From assembly GCF_019160155.1 (NCBI RefSeq), contig NZ_JAFNIH010000039.1, positions 1 to 64,000 of the forward strand: DNA of 64,000 nt, written 5' to 3'. The stretch's first letter is position 1. Each line of letters starts with the position of its first letter. Shown in pieces: positions 17,417 through 25,712 of the stretch. A program made the position numbers and the translations under genes. The notes under the pieces were generated by a model that worked only from the letters and a program-made list of their open reading frames with translations, did no database searches and had not been told where the DNA came from. The DNA comes from Pinisolibacter aquiterrae. Lineage in GTDB: Bacteria; Pseudomonadota; Alphaproteobacteria; Rhizobiales; Ancalomicrobiaceae.

Positions 17417-18562
17417 ATGAAGACATCGCTTGCCGGACTGGCTCTCGCCCTGGCTCTCACCACGACCGGGTCCGCCACCCTCGCCGCCGACGGACCCATC
17501 CGCATCGGCACGGTTCTCTCCGTCACCGGCCCGCTCGCCTATCTCGGCGATCCCGCCGCCAAGACGCTCGACCTCTGGGTCGATCGCCTCAACGCGGCCG
17601 GCGGCGTTCTCGGCCGCAAGCTCGAACTCGTCTCCTACGACGACGTCGGCGAAGCCTCCAAGGCGAACGGACTGGTCAAGCGCCTCATCGACAACGACCA
17701 TGTCGATGTGGTGATCGGCAGCCATTCCACCGGCGCCACCATGGCGATGGTGCCGGTCGTCGAGAACGCCCACATGCCGCTGATCTCGCCGGCGGGCGGT
17801 GCCATCATCATCGATCCCGTCAAGAAGTGGGTCTTCAAGACGCCGCCGACCGATCGTATGGCCGCCGAACGCGTCTACGGCCACATGAAGGCGAAGGGCA
17901 TCACCAAGGTCGCGCTTCTCTGCGAGACCTCCGGTTTCGGTCAGTCCGCCCGGAAGGAGGCGCAGGCCGTCGCCGCCGGTTTCGGCGTGTCGATCGTCGC
18001 CGACGAGGCCTTCGCGCCCAAGGACACCGACATGGTGGCCCAGTTGACCAAGATCCGCGACGCCGCCCCCCAGGCCGTCTTCGTGCTCGGGACCAACCCG
18101 GCTGCGGCGATCGTGACCAAGAACTATCGCCAGGTCGGCCTCACTCAGCCGCTCTATCAGGCGCACAGCGTGACTTCGCAGGAATATGTCGACCTCGCCG
18201 GAGCCGCCGCCGAAGGCGTGGTCGCTCCCGCCCTTCCCGTCGTCGTCTTCGACGACCTGCCCAGCTCGGACCCGCAATATCCCCGGCTCGCCGACTATGT
18301 CGGCGCCTATCGGGCGAAGTTCGGACAGGATCCCGCGGCCTACGGAGCTTCGGCGCTCGACGCGCTGCTGCTCTACGTCGACGCGGTCGGCCGTGCCGGC
18401 ACCACGGACCGGACCGCCGTGCGCGACGCACTCGAGAAGACCTCCGGCTTCGTCACGACCGCCTCGATGGTGAGCCTCTCGGCGACCGATCATCTCGGGC
18501 TGAAAGCCGACACCTTCCGCATGATCGAAGTACGCGGCGGGAAGTGGCACCTCGCTCCCTGA
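17417..18562 (+). CDS. ABC transporter substrate-binding protein (LivJ/HAAT type)
   Basis: 381 residues. A Sec signal peptide (MKTSLAGLALALALTTTGSA) is probably cut after LAA. The mature protein begins DGPIRIGTVLSVTGPLAYLG, the type I periplasmic-binding fold of branched-chain amino-acid and aromatic-acid binders, with VIGSHSTGATMAMVPVVENA in the first lobe and YGASALDALLLYVDAV near the end. A good ribosome-binding site (AGAGGAAACGAC) precedes the ATG. Located directly behind the aldolase gene, it probably captures the aromatic substrate or a phenylpropenoid-like acid rather than an amino acid. This is inference from context. Confidence 0.92.
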   Translation: MKTSLAGLALALALTTTGSATLAADGPIRIGTVLSVTGPLAYLGDPAAKTLDLWVDRLNAAGGVLGRKLELVSYDDVGEASKANGLVKRLIDNDHVDVVIGSHSTGATMAMVPVVENAHMPLISPAGGAIIIDPVKKWVFKTPPTDRMAAERVYGHMKAKGITKVALLCETSGFGQSARKEAQAVAAGFGVSIVADEAFAPKDTDMVAQLTKIRDAAPQAVFVLGTNPAAAIVTKNYRQVGLTQPLYQAHSVTSQEYVDLAGAAAEGVVAPALPVVVFDDLPSSDPQYPRLADYVGAYRAKFGQDPAAYGASALDALLLYVDAVGRAGTTDRTAVRDALEKTSGFVTTASMVSLSATDHLGLKADTFRMIEVRGGKWHLAP

Positions 18563-18620
18563 CCATCGTCCTTCCGAGGGTTCGCGCACCGCGAGCCCTC
18601 CACCGCGCGGAGTCGCCGTC

Positions 18621-19493
18621 GTGTTCCAATTCCTCCAACTGTTCTTCACGGGGCTGACGATCGGCTCCTCCTATGCGCTCGCCGCTCTCGGGTTCTCGAT
18701 CATCTACAACGCCTCGGGGGTCATCAACTTCGCCCAGGGCGAGTTCATCATGCTCGGCGGGATGATCGCTGCGTTCCTGAGCCTCGCCGGTGTGCCTCTG
18801 CCGGTGGCGGTGATCGCCGCCGTTGTGCTCGTCGGCCTCGTCGGGCTCCTCGTCGAGAAGTTGGCGATCGAGCCGGCCGGAAAGACCGACGCCACCGGCA
18901 TCGTGATCGTCACCATCGGCGTCTCGATGATCCTGCGCGGGCTCGTCGAGGTGACCCTCGACAAGAAGAACCACGCCCTGCCGGCGTTCTCCGGCACCAC
19001 GCCGATCTCGGTGTTGGGCGCCACCATCCTGCCGCAGAGCCTGTGGGTGATGGCGACCACGGCCGTGGTGGTGATCGCGCTCGCCGTGTTCTTCGGTCGG
19101 ACGCGCTGGGGCAAGGGCATGCTCGCCACCGCCCACAACCGCATCGCCGCTCAGCTCGTCGGGATCGACACCAAGCGGGTCCTGCTCGCCAGCTTCGGGC
19201 TTTCCGCGGCCCTCGGTGCGACCGGCGGCATCCTGCTCGCTCCGATCGCCACCACGTCCTATGACGTCGGCATCATGCTCGGTCTCAAGGGCGTGGTCGC
19301 GGCCACCCTCGGCGGGCTCGGCTCGGGCGTCGGCGCCGTCGCCGGGGGGGTTCTTCTCGGGCTCGTCGAGGCCTTCACCGCAGGCTACGTCTCCTCCGCC
19401 TACAAGGACGCGGTTCCCTTCGTCCTCGTGCTCGTCATCCTCGTCGTCCGTCCGCGCGGCCTGTTCGGCCTCGGTCCGGCGACCCGCGTCTGA
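18621..19493 (+). CDS. livH: ABC transporter permease, LivH type
   Basis: 290 residues from a GTG start, the standard length. About eight hydrophobic segments, beginning FQFLQLFFTGLTIGSSYALA, with the family-specific NASGVINFAQGEFIMLGGM and the cytoplasmic loop TAHNRIAAQLVGIDTKRVLL, which contacts the ATPases. Forms the membrane channel with the LivM-type protein encoded ten bases downstream. Confidence 0.93.
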   Translation: MFQFLQLFFTGLTIGSSYALAALGFSIIYNASGVINFAQGEFIMLGGMIAAFLSLAGVPLPVAVIAAVVLVGLVGLLVEKLAIEPAGKTDATGIVIVTIGVSMILRGLVEVTLDKKNHALPAFSGTTPISVLGATILPQSLWVMATTAVVVIALAVFFGRTRWGKGMLATAHNRIAAQLVGIDTKRVLLASFGLSAALGATGGILLAPIATTSYDVGIMLGLKGVVAATLGGLGSGVGAVAGGVLLGLVEAFTAGYVSSAYKDAVPFVLVLVILVVRPRGLFGLGPATRV

Positions 19494-19502
19494 GGAGCCG
19501 TC

Positions 19503-20474
19503 ATGACGTCGCTCTCGTTCCCGAACCTCCTCGAACCGCGATCGCCGATGCGTTTCGTGCCGCTGGCGATCCTCGTCGCAGTGCTCGCGACGCTGCCCTT
19601 CGTGCTGCCCAACGTCTGGTACTTCGACGTCGCGATCCGCATCGCCGCCAACATCACTGTCGTGATCGCGCTCAATCTGCTCATCGGCCATTGCGGCCAG
19701 ATCAGTCTCGGCCACGCCGGCTTCTTCGGCCTCGGCGCCTACGGCTCGGCGATCCTGACCAGCCTTTACGCCTGGCCACCGATGCTCGCGCTGGCAGCGA
19801 CCGCGATCGTCGTGGGGCTCCTCGCTTGGCTCGTCGCCGTCGCCATTCTGCGTCTCCAAGGTCATTATCTCGCCATGGCGACGCTCGGCCTCGGCATCAT
19901 CGTGTCGATCGTGCTGACCAACGAATCCGCCTTCACCGGCGGCCCCGACGGCATGTCGGTTCCCGACTTCGCCGTCTTCGGTCTGCGCATCGCGGGGGAG
20001 AAGGCGTGGTACTGGGTCTTCGCCGGTCTCGTCGTCGCTGCCGTGGTCTTCGCCACGAACATCGTCGAGAGCCCGGCCGGGCGGGCGCTCAGGGCGCTGC
20101 ACGGCTCGGAGATCGCCGCCCGCGTCGTCGGCATCGACACCGCCTCGTTCAAGACGCGGGTCTTCGCGCTCTCCGCGGTCGTCGCCGCGGTGATGGGATC
20201 GCTCTCGGCCCACTACATGGGCTTCATCACACCCGGCGTCGCCGGGTTCTCCAAGTCGGTCGAATTGGTGACGATGGTGGTGGTCGGCGGTCTGGCCTCC
20301 GTCTGGGGCTCGGTCTTCGGTGCGGCGCTGCTGACGCTCTTGCCCGACGTTCTCGCCCATCTCGAGGGGTGGGAGACGCTCGCCTTCGGCATGATCCTGG
20401 TCGCCACGATGATCTTCCTGCCGCGCGGCATCGTTCCGAGCCTCGTCGCGTTCTTCACGAAGAAGGAGGGCTGA
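19503..20474 (+). CDS. livM: ABC transporter permease, LivM type
   Basis: 323 residues, about ten hydrophobic segments. Family landmarks are NLLIGHCGQISLGHAGFFGLGAYGSAI and the ATPase-coupling loop EIAARVVGIDTASFKTRVFA. The C-terminus ends in PRGIVPSLVAFFTKKEG. It pairs with the LivH-type permease; the ATPase gene follows after four bases. Confidence 0.93.
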   Translation: MTSLSFPNLLEPRSPMRFVPLAILVAVLATLPFVLPNVWYFDVAIRIAANITVVIALNLLIGHCGQISLGHAGFFGLGAYGSAILTSLYAWPPMLALAATAIVVGLLAWLVAVAILRLQGHYLAMATLGLGIIVSIVLTNESAFTGGPDGMSVPDFAVFGLRIAGEKAWYWVFAGLVVAAVVFATNIVESPAGRALRALHGSEIAARVVGIDTASFKTRVFALSAVVAAVMGSLSAHYMGFITPGVAGFSKSVELVTMVVVGGLASVWGSVFGAALLTLLPDVLAHLEGWETLAFGMILVATMIFLPRGIVPSLVAFFTKKEG

Positions 20475-20478
20475 GACG

Positions 20479-21243
20479 ATGCTGGTCGTCGAAAACCTCA
20501 CCAAGACCTTCGGCGGTGTCACTGCCGTCTCCGACGTGAGCTTCACCGTCGAGAAGGGGACGACCCATGCGGTGATCGGCCCGAACGGTGCCGGCAAGAC
20601 CACACTGTTCAACCTGATCACCGGCGTCTACACGCCGACGCTGGGCTCGATCCGCCTCGAAGGTGTGGAGATCGGAGGCATCGCCCCCGAGAAACTGGCG
20701 CGGCGCGGCGTCTCGCGCACCTTCCAGAACCTGCAGGTGTCGATGAACCTGTCGGCGCTCGAGAACGTCATGACCGGCGCTCACCTCGAGCTGAATTCGA
20801 GCCTCGTCGCCGCCATGGTGCGCTGGCCGGGCATCGCCGCGAAGGATCGCGCGCTCAGGGCGCGTGCCGCCGAACTGCTCGATTTCGTCGGTTGCGGCAG
20901 ATACGCCGGCGCCGACGCCCGCTCGATGCCCTATGGGGCGCTGAAGCGGTTGGAAATCGCCCGAGCACTCGCCGCCGATCCGAAGATCCTGTTCCTCGAC
21001 GAACCGGCCGCCGGCCTCAACCACACCGAGACCCACGAGATCGAGGGCCTCATCGCCGAACTCGGCCGACGGGGCATCACCGTCGTCCTGGTCGAGCACG
21101 ACATGAAGCTCGTCATGAGCGTCTCCACCCGCATCGTCGTCCTCGACTACGGCAAGAAGCTCGCCGAGGGCACCCCGGAAGAGATCCGCACCAACCGCGA
21201 CGTCATCGCCGCCTATCTCGGCGCCGAGACCGAAGGGGCCTGA
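20479..21243 (+). CDS. livG: ABC transporter ATP-binding protein, LivG type
   Basis: 254 residues. Walker A is GPNGAGKTT, the Q-loop region is RTFQNLQVSMNLSALENVM, Walker B is ILFLDEPAAGLN, and the switch histidine is in VLVEHDMKLV. The signature motif reads PYGALKRLEIARAL instead of the usual LSYGQQRRLEIARAL, a common variant in this subfamily. It energises import with the LivF-type partner, whose gene starts after three bases. Confidence 0.92.
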   Translation: MLVVENLTKTFGGVTAVSDVSFTVEKGTTHAVIGPNGAGKTTLFNLITGVYTPTLGSIRLEGVEIGGIAPEKLARRGVSRTFQNLQVSMNLSALENVMTGAHLELNSSLVAAMVRWPGIAAKDRALRARAAELLDFVGCGRYAGADARSMPYGALKRLEIARALAADPKILFLDEPAAGLNHTETHEIEGLIAELGRRGITVVLVEHDMKLVMSVSTRIVVLDYGKKLAEGTPEEIRTNRDVIAAYLGAETEGA

Positions 21244-21246
21244 GCC

Positions 21247-22575
21247 ATGCGCGCACTCGACGTCATCATCGCCGAACACGGAAACATGTGGCGGGTCACC
21301 CGGGCGCTCGGCACGCTCGCCGCCCGTCTCGGCGAACGGCCGGAGGCCGACGACCTCCACACAGTCGAACTCGCCGCCGACTATCTCGACGGCTTCTCCG
21401 AACGCTACCATCACCCCAAGGAGACGGATCTGCTCTTCGCACGCATCCGCCGGCGCTCGAACGAAGCCGCCGAGGTGATCGAGCGGCTCGAGCGGGACCA
21501 CGAGATGAGCCCGCTTCAGATCGGTCGGATCCGTGATCTCGCCCGCGCGACCCCGCCGAGCGACGTCGACGGGCTCGCCACCCTCGTCGCGGAGATCGAC
21601 ACCTTCACTGCGCGGCTCGAAGAGCACATGCGGGTCGAGGAGGAAGTGACTTTTCCGCTCGCCCGGCGCGTGCTCACGCCCGACGACTGGCGTGAGGTCG
21701 ACGCCGCCTTCGCCGCCCACGTCGATCCACTCGGCGATCCCGGCGTCGACGGCGACATCGCATTGCTTCGCGCCCGTCTCACCCAGTTGCTGCCGGCGCC
21801 GGACGGCCTCGGCGGCCATCGCGACGCCGTGGTGATCGAGTTGCCGCGCCGCGAGGCTCGCACCCGTGGAACCCTGCTCGAAGTCTCCGCCCTCGTCTGC
21901 CGTTACGGCCGTATCGAGGCACTGCACGGCGTCGACCTGAAAGTCGGGGCAGGGGAGCTGGTCGCGCTCGTCGGGGCCAACGGCGCCGGCAAGACCACAC
22001 TCCTGCGCACCATTTCCGGCGTCCAGCCGGCCGCCGCCGGGGTGGTCCGCTTCGGCGGCGAGGACATCACCCGCATGGCGGCCGACGCCCGGGTGCGCGC
22101 CGGGATCGCCCAAGTGCCGGAGGGGCGACAGGTGTTTCAGCCGATGTCGATCGAGGACAATCTGGTGATGGGCGCCTACACCCGCCCCGCCGCCGAGATC
22201 CGCGACGGAATCGAGGAGGTCTATGACCTCTTTCCGATCCTGCGCGAGCGCCGGAAGCTCCCGGCCGGCACCCTCTCCGGTGGCCAGCAGCAGATGCTGG
22301 CGGTCGGTCGGGCGATGATGTCGAAGCCCAAGCTCCTGCTCCTCGACGAACCGTCGATGGGCCTCGCGCCGCTGATCGTCGAAGAGATCTTCCGCATCGT
22401 GAAGATGCTCAAGGCGGCCGGCATCACCATCCTGCTCGTCGAGCAGAACGCCCGGGCGGCGCTGGCCGTCGCCGATCATGCCTACGTCCTCGAGACCGGA
22501 TCCGTCACTCTCGAGGGGCCCGGCCCCGAGCTCTTGCGGAACGACGACGTTCGCCGCGCCTATCTCGGCATGTGA
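21247..22575 (+). CDS. livF: hemerythrin domain fused to a LivF-type ABC ATPase
   Basis: 442 residues; LivF proteins normally have about 235. Residues 1-190 are a hemerythrin-like four-helix bundle with the di-iron ligand pattern: His11 (EHGNM), His55/His56 and Glu59 (YHHPKET), His85 (RDHEM), His127 and Glu131 (EEHMRVEEE), and His158 (AAHVD). Residues 208-442 are a full LivF ATPase: Walker A GANGAGKT at 243-250, signature LSGGQQQML at 343, Walker B LLLLDEPSMGLAP at 364, and the usual LVEQNARAAL. The two domains lie in one uninterrupted frame, joined by a short linker around ELPRREARTRG. The gene completes the importer and starts three bases after livG. The hemerythrin part could sense O2, NO or iron and tune transport, which is inference. 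Confidence 0.92.
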   Translation: MRALDVIIAEHGNMWRVTRALGTLAARLGERPEADDLHTVELAADYLDGFSERYHHPKETDLLFARIRRRSNEAAEVIERLERDHEMSPLQIGRIRDLARATPPSDVDGLATLVAEIDTFTARLEEHMRVEEEVTFPLARRVLTPDDWREVDAAFAAHVDPLGDPGVDGDIALLRARLTQLLPAPDGLGGHRDAVVIELPRREARTRGTLLEVSALVCRYGRIEALHGVDLKVGAGELVALVGANGAGKTTLLRTISGVQPAAAGVVRFGGEDITRMAADARVRAGIAQVPEGRQVFQPMSIEDNLVMGAYTRPAAEIRDGIEEVYDLFPILRERRKLPAGTLSGGQQQMLAVGRAMMSKPKLLLLDEPSMGLAPLIVEEIFRIVKMLKAAGITILLVEQNARAALAVADHAYVLETGSVTLEGPGPELLRNDDVRRAYLGM

Positions 22576-22822
22576 GCCGAACGGCGGCATGAACGCCTCA
22601 CGGGCGGCTTCCGGCCCGGGCTCGCTCCGTCTTCGAGACGTGAGCGGCCCGACGGCGGTCATCGTCTGACGACCGATATATTTCATCAGCCACCAGCCAT
22701 CTGAAGGAACCGTGGTGTACAGTCGCATCGAGGCGACCGGACGACATCGAAGTCGCGTCTTCGAACGCTCCTCCAACGAACGCCGGTCGTCGCGATGACC
22801 CGAGACCGACGAGGCGGCGGGC

Positions 22823-23950
22823 TCAGGCGGCCCATTGCCTCACGACTCTCACGACCTCGTCGATGTCCGCGTCTTCGAGATGGGGCCCGATGGGGAGACC
22901 GAGGAGCCGCGCGGCCGAGACTTCGGTCACGGGGAGACTTCCTCGGCCCCGGCCGAACTTCTCATAGACCGGCTGAAGGTGCATCGGCGGCGTATACAGT
23001 GCATTGCATTGCACGCCGTGCATGACGAGATGCGCGGCGAGCGCGTCCCGGTCGTCCACCTCGATCACGTAGTTGCGCCAAGCGTGGAGCCGACCCGCCT
23101 TTTCCAGGGGAATGGTCACCACGTTCGCCAGACCTTCCGCGTAGCGTTTCGCCTGAGCGCGGCGGCGTGCGAGCGTCTCGTCCAGTCCGGGCAGCTTGGC
23201 TCTCAGGACGGCGGCCTGAATCTCGTCCATCCTGTCGTTGCGGCTTTCTTCGACGTGGTGGAGAGCAAGTGGGCGCGGAACGGCGTAATGACGCGACCGA
23301 GCTTGACCATCGCCGGCGACCAACTGTAACCGCTCCGCGACATCCGCGTCCTCCGTCGAACACCCGCCCGCGTTGCCGAACGAGCCGAGGTGCTTGCCGG
23401 GGGCGAAGCTGAAGCAGGTGACGTCTGCGAGTGTTCCGATTCGTCTTCCGTCGATCTCCGCCCCCAACGCGAGGCAGGCGTCCTCGATCAGAGCGAGGCC
23501 GTGATCGTCCGCCAAGCGGCGAAGCTGCGGCATGTCGGCAGGGTGGCCGTAGAGATCCACGGGCATCAACGCACGCGTGCGTGGTGTCACGGCGGCCGCG
23601 CAGGCGCCGACATCCATACACCGCGTCACCGGATCCGTGTCCACCCAGACGACCTCGGCACCGACCGAATGAATCGCGGTCGAATTTGCCATCTCGGTAT
23701 TGGCGACGGTGATGACTTGGTCACCCGGACCGACGCCGAGTGCCCGCAACGCCGCCGTCAACGAGGCCGTCCCCGACCCGGTCGCGACGAAGTGCGAGGC
23801 GCCGAGCCAATCGGCGAGTTCATTCTCGAACTGGGGGACTTCCTCACCCCAGTCGAAACGTCCGCTGGCGAGGACGCGAGCGATGCCCGCATCGATCCGT
23901 TCCCGGTCGTTTCGGTAGAGCTTGGCCCGGTCGTAGAGCAGGATCGTCAT
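22823..23950 (-). CDS. DegT/DnrJ/EryC1/StrS-family PLP-dependent aminotransferase
   Basis: 375 residues, normal family length. The fold is that of sugar aminotransferases: ATGSGTASLTAALRALGV for the phosphate-binding part, Asp157 in LIEDACLALGAEIDG, and the PLP lysine Lys186 in FSFAPGKHLGSFGNAGG. The C-terminal segment YTPPMHLQPVYEKFG is also typical. Members transaminate nucleotide-linked 3- or 4-keto sugars or act as dehydratases. Here no sugar-nucleotide genes are nearby and the only partner is a RidA protein, so a small-molecule amino-donor role is possible. It is convergent with the ABC operon; the 247-base gap between them shows no terminator or gene. Confidence 0.9.
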   Translation of the reverse strand: MTILLYDRAKLYRNDRERIDAGIARVLASGRFDWGEEVPQFENELADWLGASHFVATGSGTASLTAALRALGVGPGDQVITVANTEMANSTAIHSVGAEVVWVDTDPVTRCMDVGACAAAVTPRTRALMPVDLYGHPADMPQLRRLADDHGLALIEDACLALGAEIDGRRIGTLADVTCFSFAPGKHLGSFGNAGGCSTEDADVAERLQLVAGDGQARSRHYAVPRPLALHHVEESRNDRMDEIQAAVLRAKLPGLDETLARRRAQAKRYAEGLANVVTIPLEKAGRLHAWRNYVIEVDDRDALAAHLVMHGVQCNALYTPPMHLQPVYEKFGRGRGSLPVTEVSAARLLGLPIGPHLEDADIDEVVRVVRQWAA

Positions 23951-24351
23951 TTCGTTCCCTCGATCCTCGGCGAATAGGCAATGACCTCGACCTCCATACG
24001 GATTTCGGGATGTCCGAGGACGGGAACGTAGAGGCCGGTGTGCGGCGGCCGGTGATCTCCGAGATATTCGAGCCTCACGTCGGTGACGTCCTGACGATCG
24101 GCGACATTCGTGAGAATGGTCGTGATCTTCGCGATCTGCCGGCGCGTGACGCCCATGTGGCTTAGAATGCGATCGATGTTGCGGTAGATTTGACGAGCCT
24201 GATTGGTTGCGTCGCCACCGACCCAGTTACCATGCTCATCCTTCGCGACCTGCCCGGACATGAAGATGAAATCGCCGGTGCGCGAAGCATGTTCGTAACT
24301 GGCACCAGGTGCCACGCCCGGCGGACTGAACACTTCCACTTCTTGCTTCAT
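23947..24351 (-). CDS. RidA-family (YjgF/UK114) protein
   Basis: 134 residues from the ATG at 24351, chosen because MKQEVEVFSPPGVAPG is the usual N-terminal beta strand; a longer start at 24414 has no family support. Core motifs are GDFIFMSGQVAKDEHG, YRNIDRILSHMGVTRRQIAK and the C-terminal GHPEIRMEVEVIAY; however, the canonical active-site arginine context RxxVEV reads RMEVEV here. RidA proteins deaminate reactive enamine/imine intermediates left by PLP enzymes, which fits the four-base overlap with the aminotransferase gene downstream. Confidence 0.9.
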   Translation of the reverse strand: MKQEVEVFSPPGVAPGASYEHASRTGDFIFMSGQVAKDEHGNWVGGDATNQARQIYRNIDRILSHMGVTRRQIAKITTILTNVADRQDVTDVRLEYLGDHRPPHTGLYVPVLGHPEIRMEVEVIAYSPRIEGTK

Positions 24352-24707
24352 GTCTGCGACTCCGAATATCGAATTTCGACGACCAGTGTCCCGCGATGAA
24401 CGTTCGACGTCCAACGCGAAAACACGATGGCGCCATAGGTGGGGATTATGCTCGAATCTCGAGTGCGAATGTCATCGTCCGGGCGGGCGCGTGGGCCGCA
24501 CGTCGTCGCATGACGATCGTCGATCTCGGCTCGGGCTTCATGACGGGATCCTCGTCCGACGGGCAGTTCGCCGAGCTCGGGTCGCCCCGAGAGAAGGACG
24601 ATCCCGATGACGTGGAAGCGGAAACGACATGGACTGCACCGGCCTTCGGCTCGGTAGAGTTCGAGGCCGAGGTCGCCCCAGCAGCAGGCCGCTGAAGAGG
24701 GCGCTCT
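24352..24707. other. region without a recognisable gene
   Basis: Between the RidA start and the IS30 remnant. Short frames on both strands are open but low-complexity (Arg/Ser/Pro rich) and resemble nothing known. The RidA-aminotransferase promoter must lie here. Confidence 0.3.
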
Positions 24708-25540
24708 TCAGCGGCGTGTCGGTGTGATTCCGTCTTCTGGTGAGGACGGCGTGGTTCGACGCGCGGAACGGACGAAAGAGAGGGATCGCCGTTCAACCAT
24801 GTCGACATCGAGAGCCGGATGCCGCCGAAGCACCTGCTGCGGAGGCGCCCGTGGCTTGCGGAACCAGCCGTCGATGCCGAGATCGCGCTTCACGTCGAGA
24901 AGAATGCGAACTCGGCTCCCCGGTCGAAAGTGATGCTGCGCTGGTACCGAGAGGGAGCTCGCCGAGACGGCACACGATGCCGGACATCACGCCGGCCGAG
25001 TGCCGGCTCGGGTTGAGGGCGAGCAACAGACAGCGGCTCTTACGCTCGGCCAGCGAGGTGAGGTCTGCCTTGCCGAACTCTATCGCGAACGCCACGAGAT
25101 CCCCCTCTCAGCGACCGAAATCCGTTCTCTGAGCGATGGTTGCAGGATGCGCGGCGATAGTGGCACGAAGAGACCGCGCGGCTTCCGGGCGAAGCGGGAA
25201 CGACGCCTTCGCCGTCCGGTCGGCAACAGGCGGAAGAGTTCGTCGCGGCGCCGTCCGGGCCGTAGACATGGCGATCGATCGTCTCGTGGCAGAGCCTCGA
25301 CGCTGACGATCGGCACTGCGGGTGGCCGGCGATCTGCTCGGGAGACCAAGCCGCGCGAAGGCGATCGACGACGAAGGCGGCGAGATCCGGATCCCGGCGA
25401 AGCTTGCCGTCGCGAGCACGGCGTTCCTTCGCGAACTCGTTGGCCACGACGGCGAAACAGCCGGCGAGCCACTTCAGCAATGCCTGCAACTGGCGCTCGA
25501 GAGCTCCACGACGCCGTCCTCCGGCCGCTTGGCGAACATG
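24708..25540 (-). pseudogene. IS30-family transposase remnant, several frameshifts
   Basis: Pieces of one IS30 transposase are scattered over the three minus-strand frames. In order they read DLAAFVVDRLRAAWSPEQIAG, RLCHETIDRHVYGPDG, LFRLLPTGRRRRRSRFARKP, IAQRTDFG, EFGKADLTSLAERKSRCLLL and MKRDLGIDGWFRKP. These are the helix-turn-helix to DDE core segments of the family in correct order. The N-terminus is missing, where IS66 sequence takes over. The gene cannot be functional. Confidence 0.8.
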
Positions 25541-25679
25541 CATCGGCCCGCTTGGCGCGGAACACGTAGACCGCGCCGGAGAACGGAGCGGCCCCCATGG
25601 TCTCCCGCACCAGCCCCGCCGGCCCCTCCGCCCCCTTGCGGAAGTCCACCAGTCGCGTCGCCACCATCACTCGCAGCAA
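25474..25679 (-). pseudogene. IS66-family TnpB fragment
   Basis: The frame from 25679 reads MLRVMVATRLVDFRKGAEGP, then VYVFRAKRAD, matching the TnpB core of the copy at 10625-10977. After this the family segment with KLIWWDGMG is missing and the next piece (MFAKRPEDG) is in another frame, so there is an internal deletion plus a frameshift. Together with the IS30 piece it forms a small scrap zone between the RidA gene and the type I secretion operon. Confidence 0.75.
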
Positions 25680-25712
25680 ATGGCCGGACTCCCCGCGGAC
25701 GCCGCCTGCCGC

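Noticed and set aside
14363-17526. Long minus-strand frames over the mhpD-mhpF-mhpE genes
   Set aside because: Antisense shadows rich in His, Arg and Asp; the plus-strand frames encode well-known enzymes with all key residues.
24396-24808. Overlapping 99- and 120-codon frames between RidA and the IS30 remnant
   Set aside because: Low complexity, no ribosome-binding site, no similarity that could be recognised.
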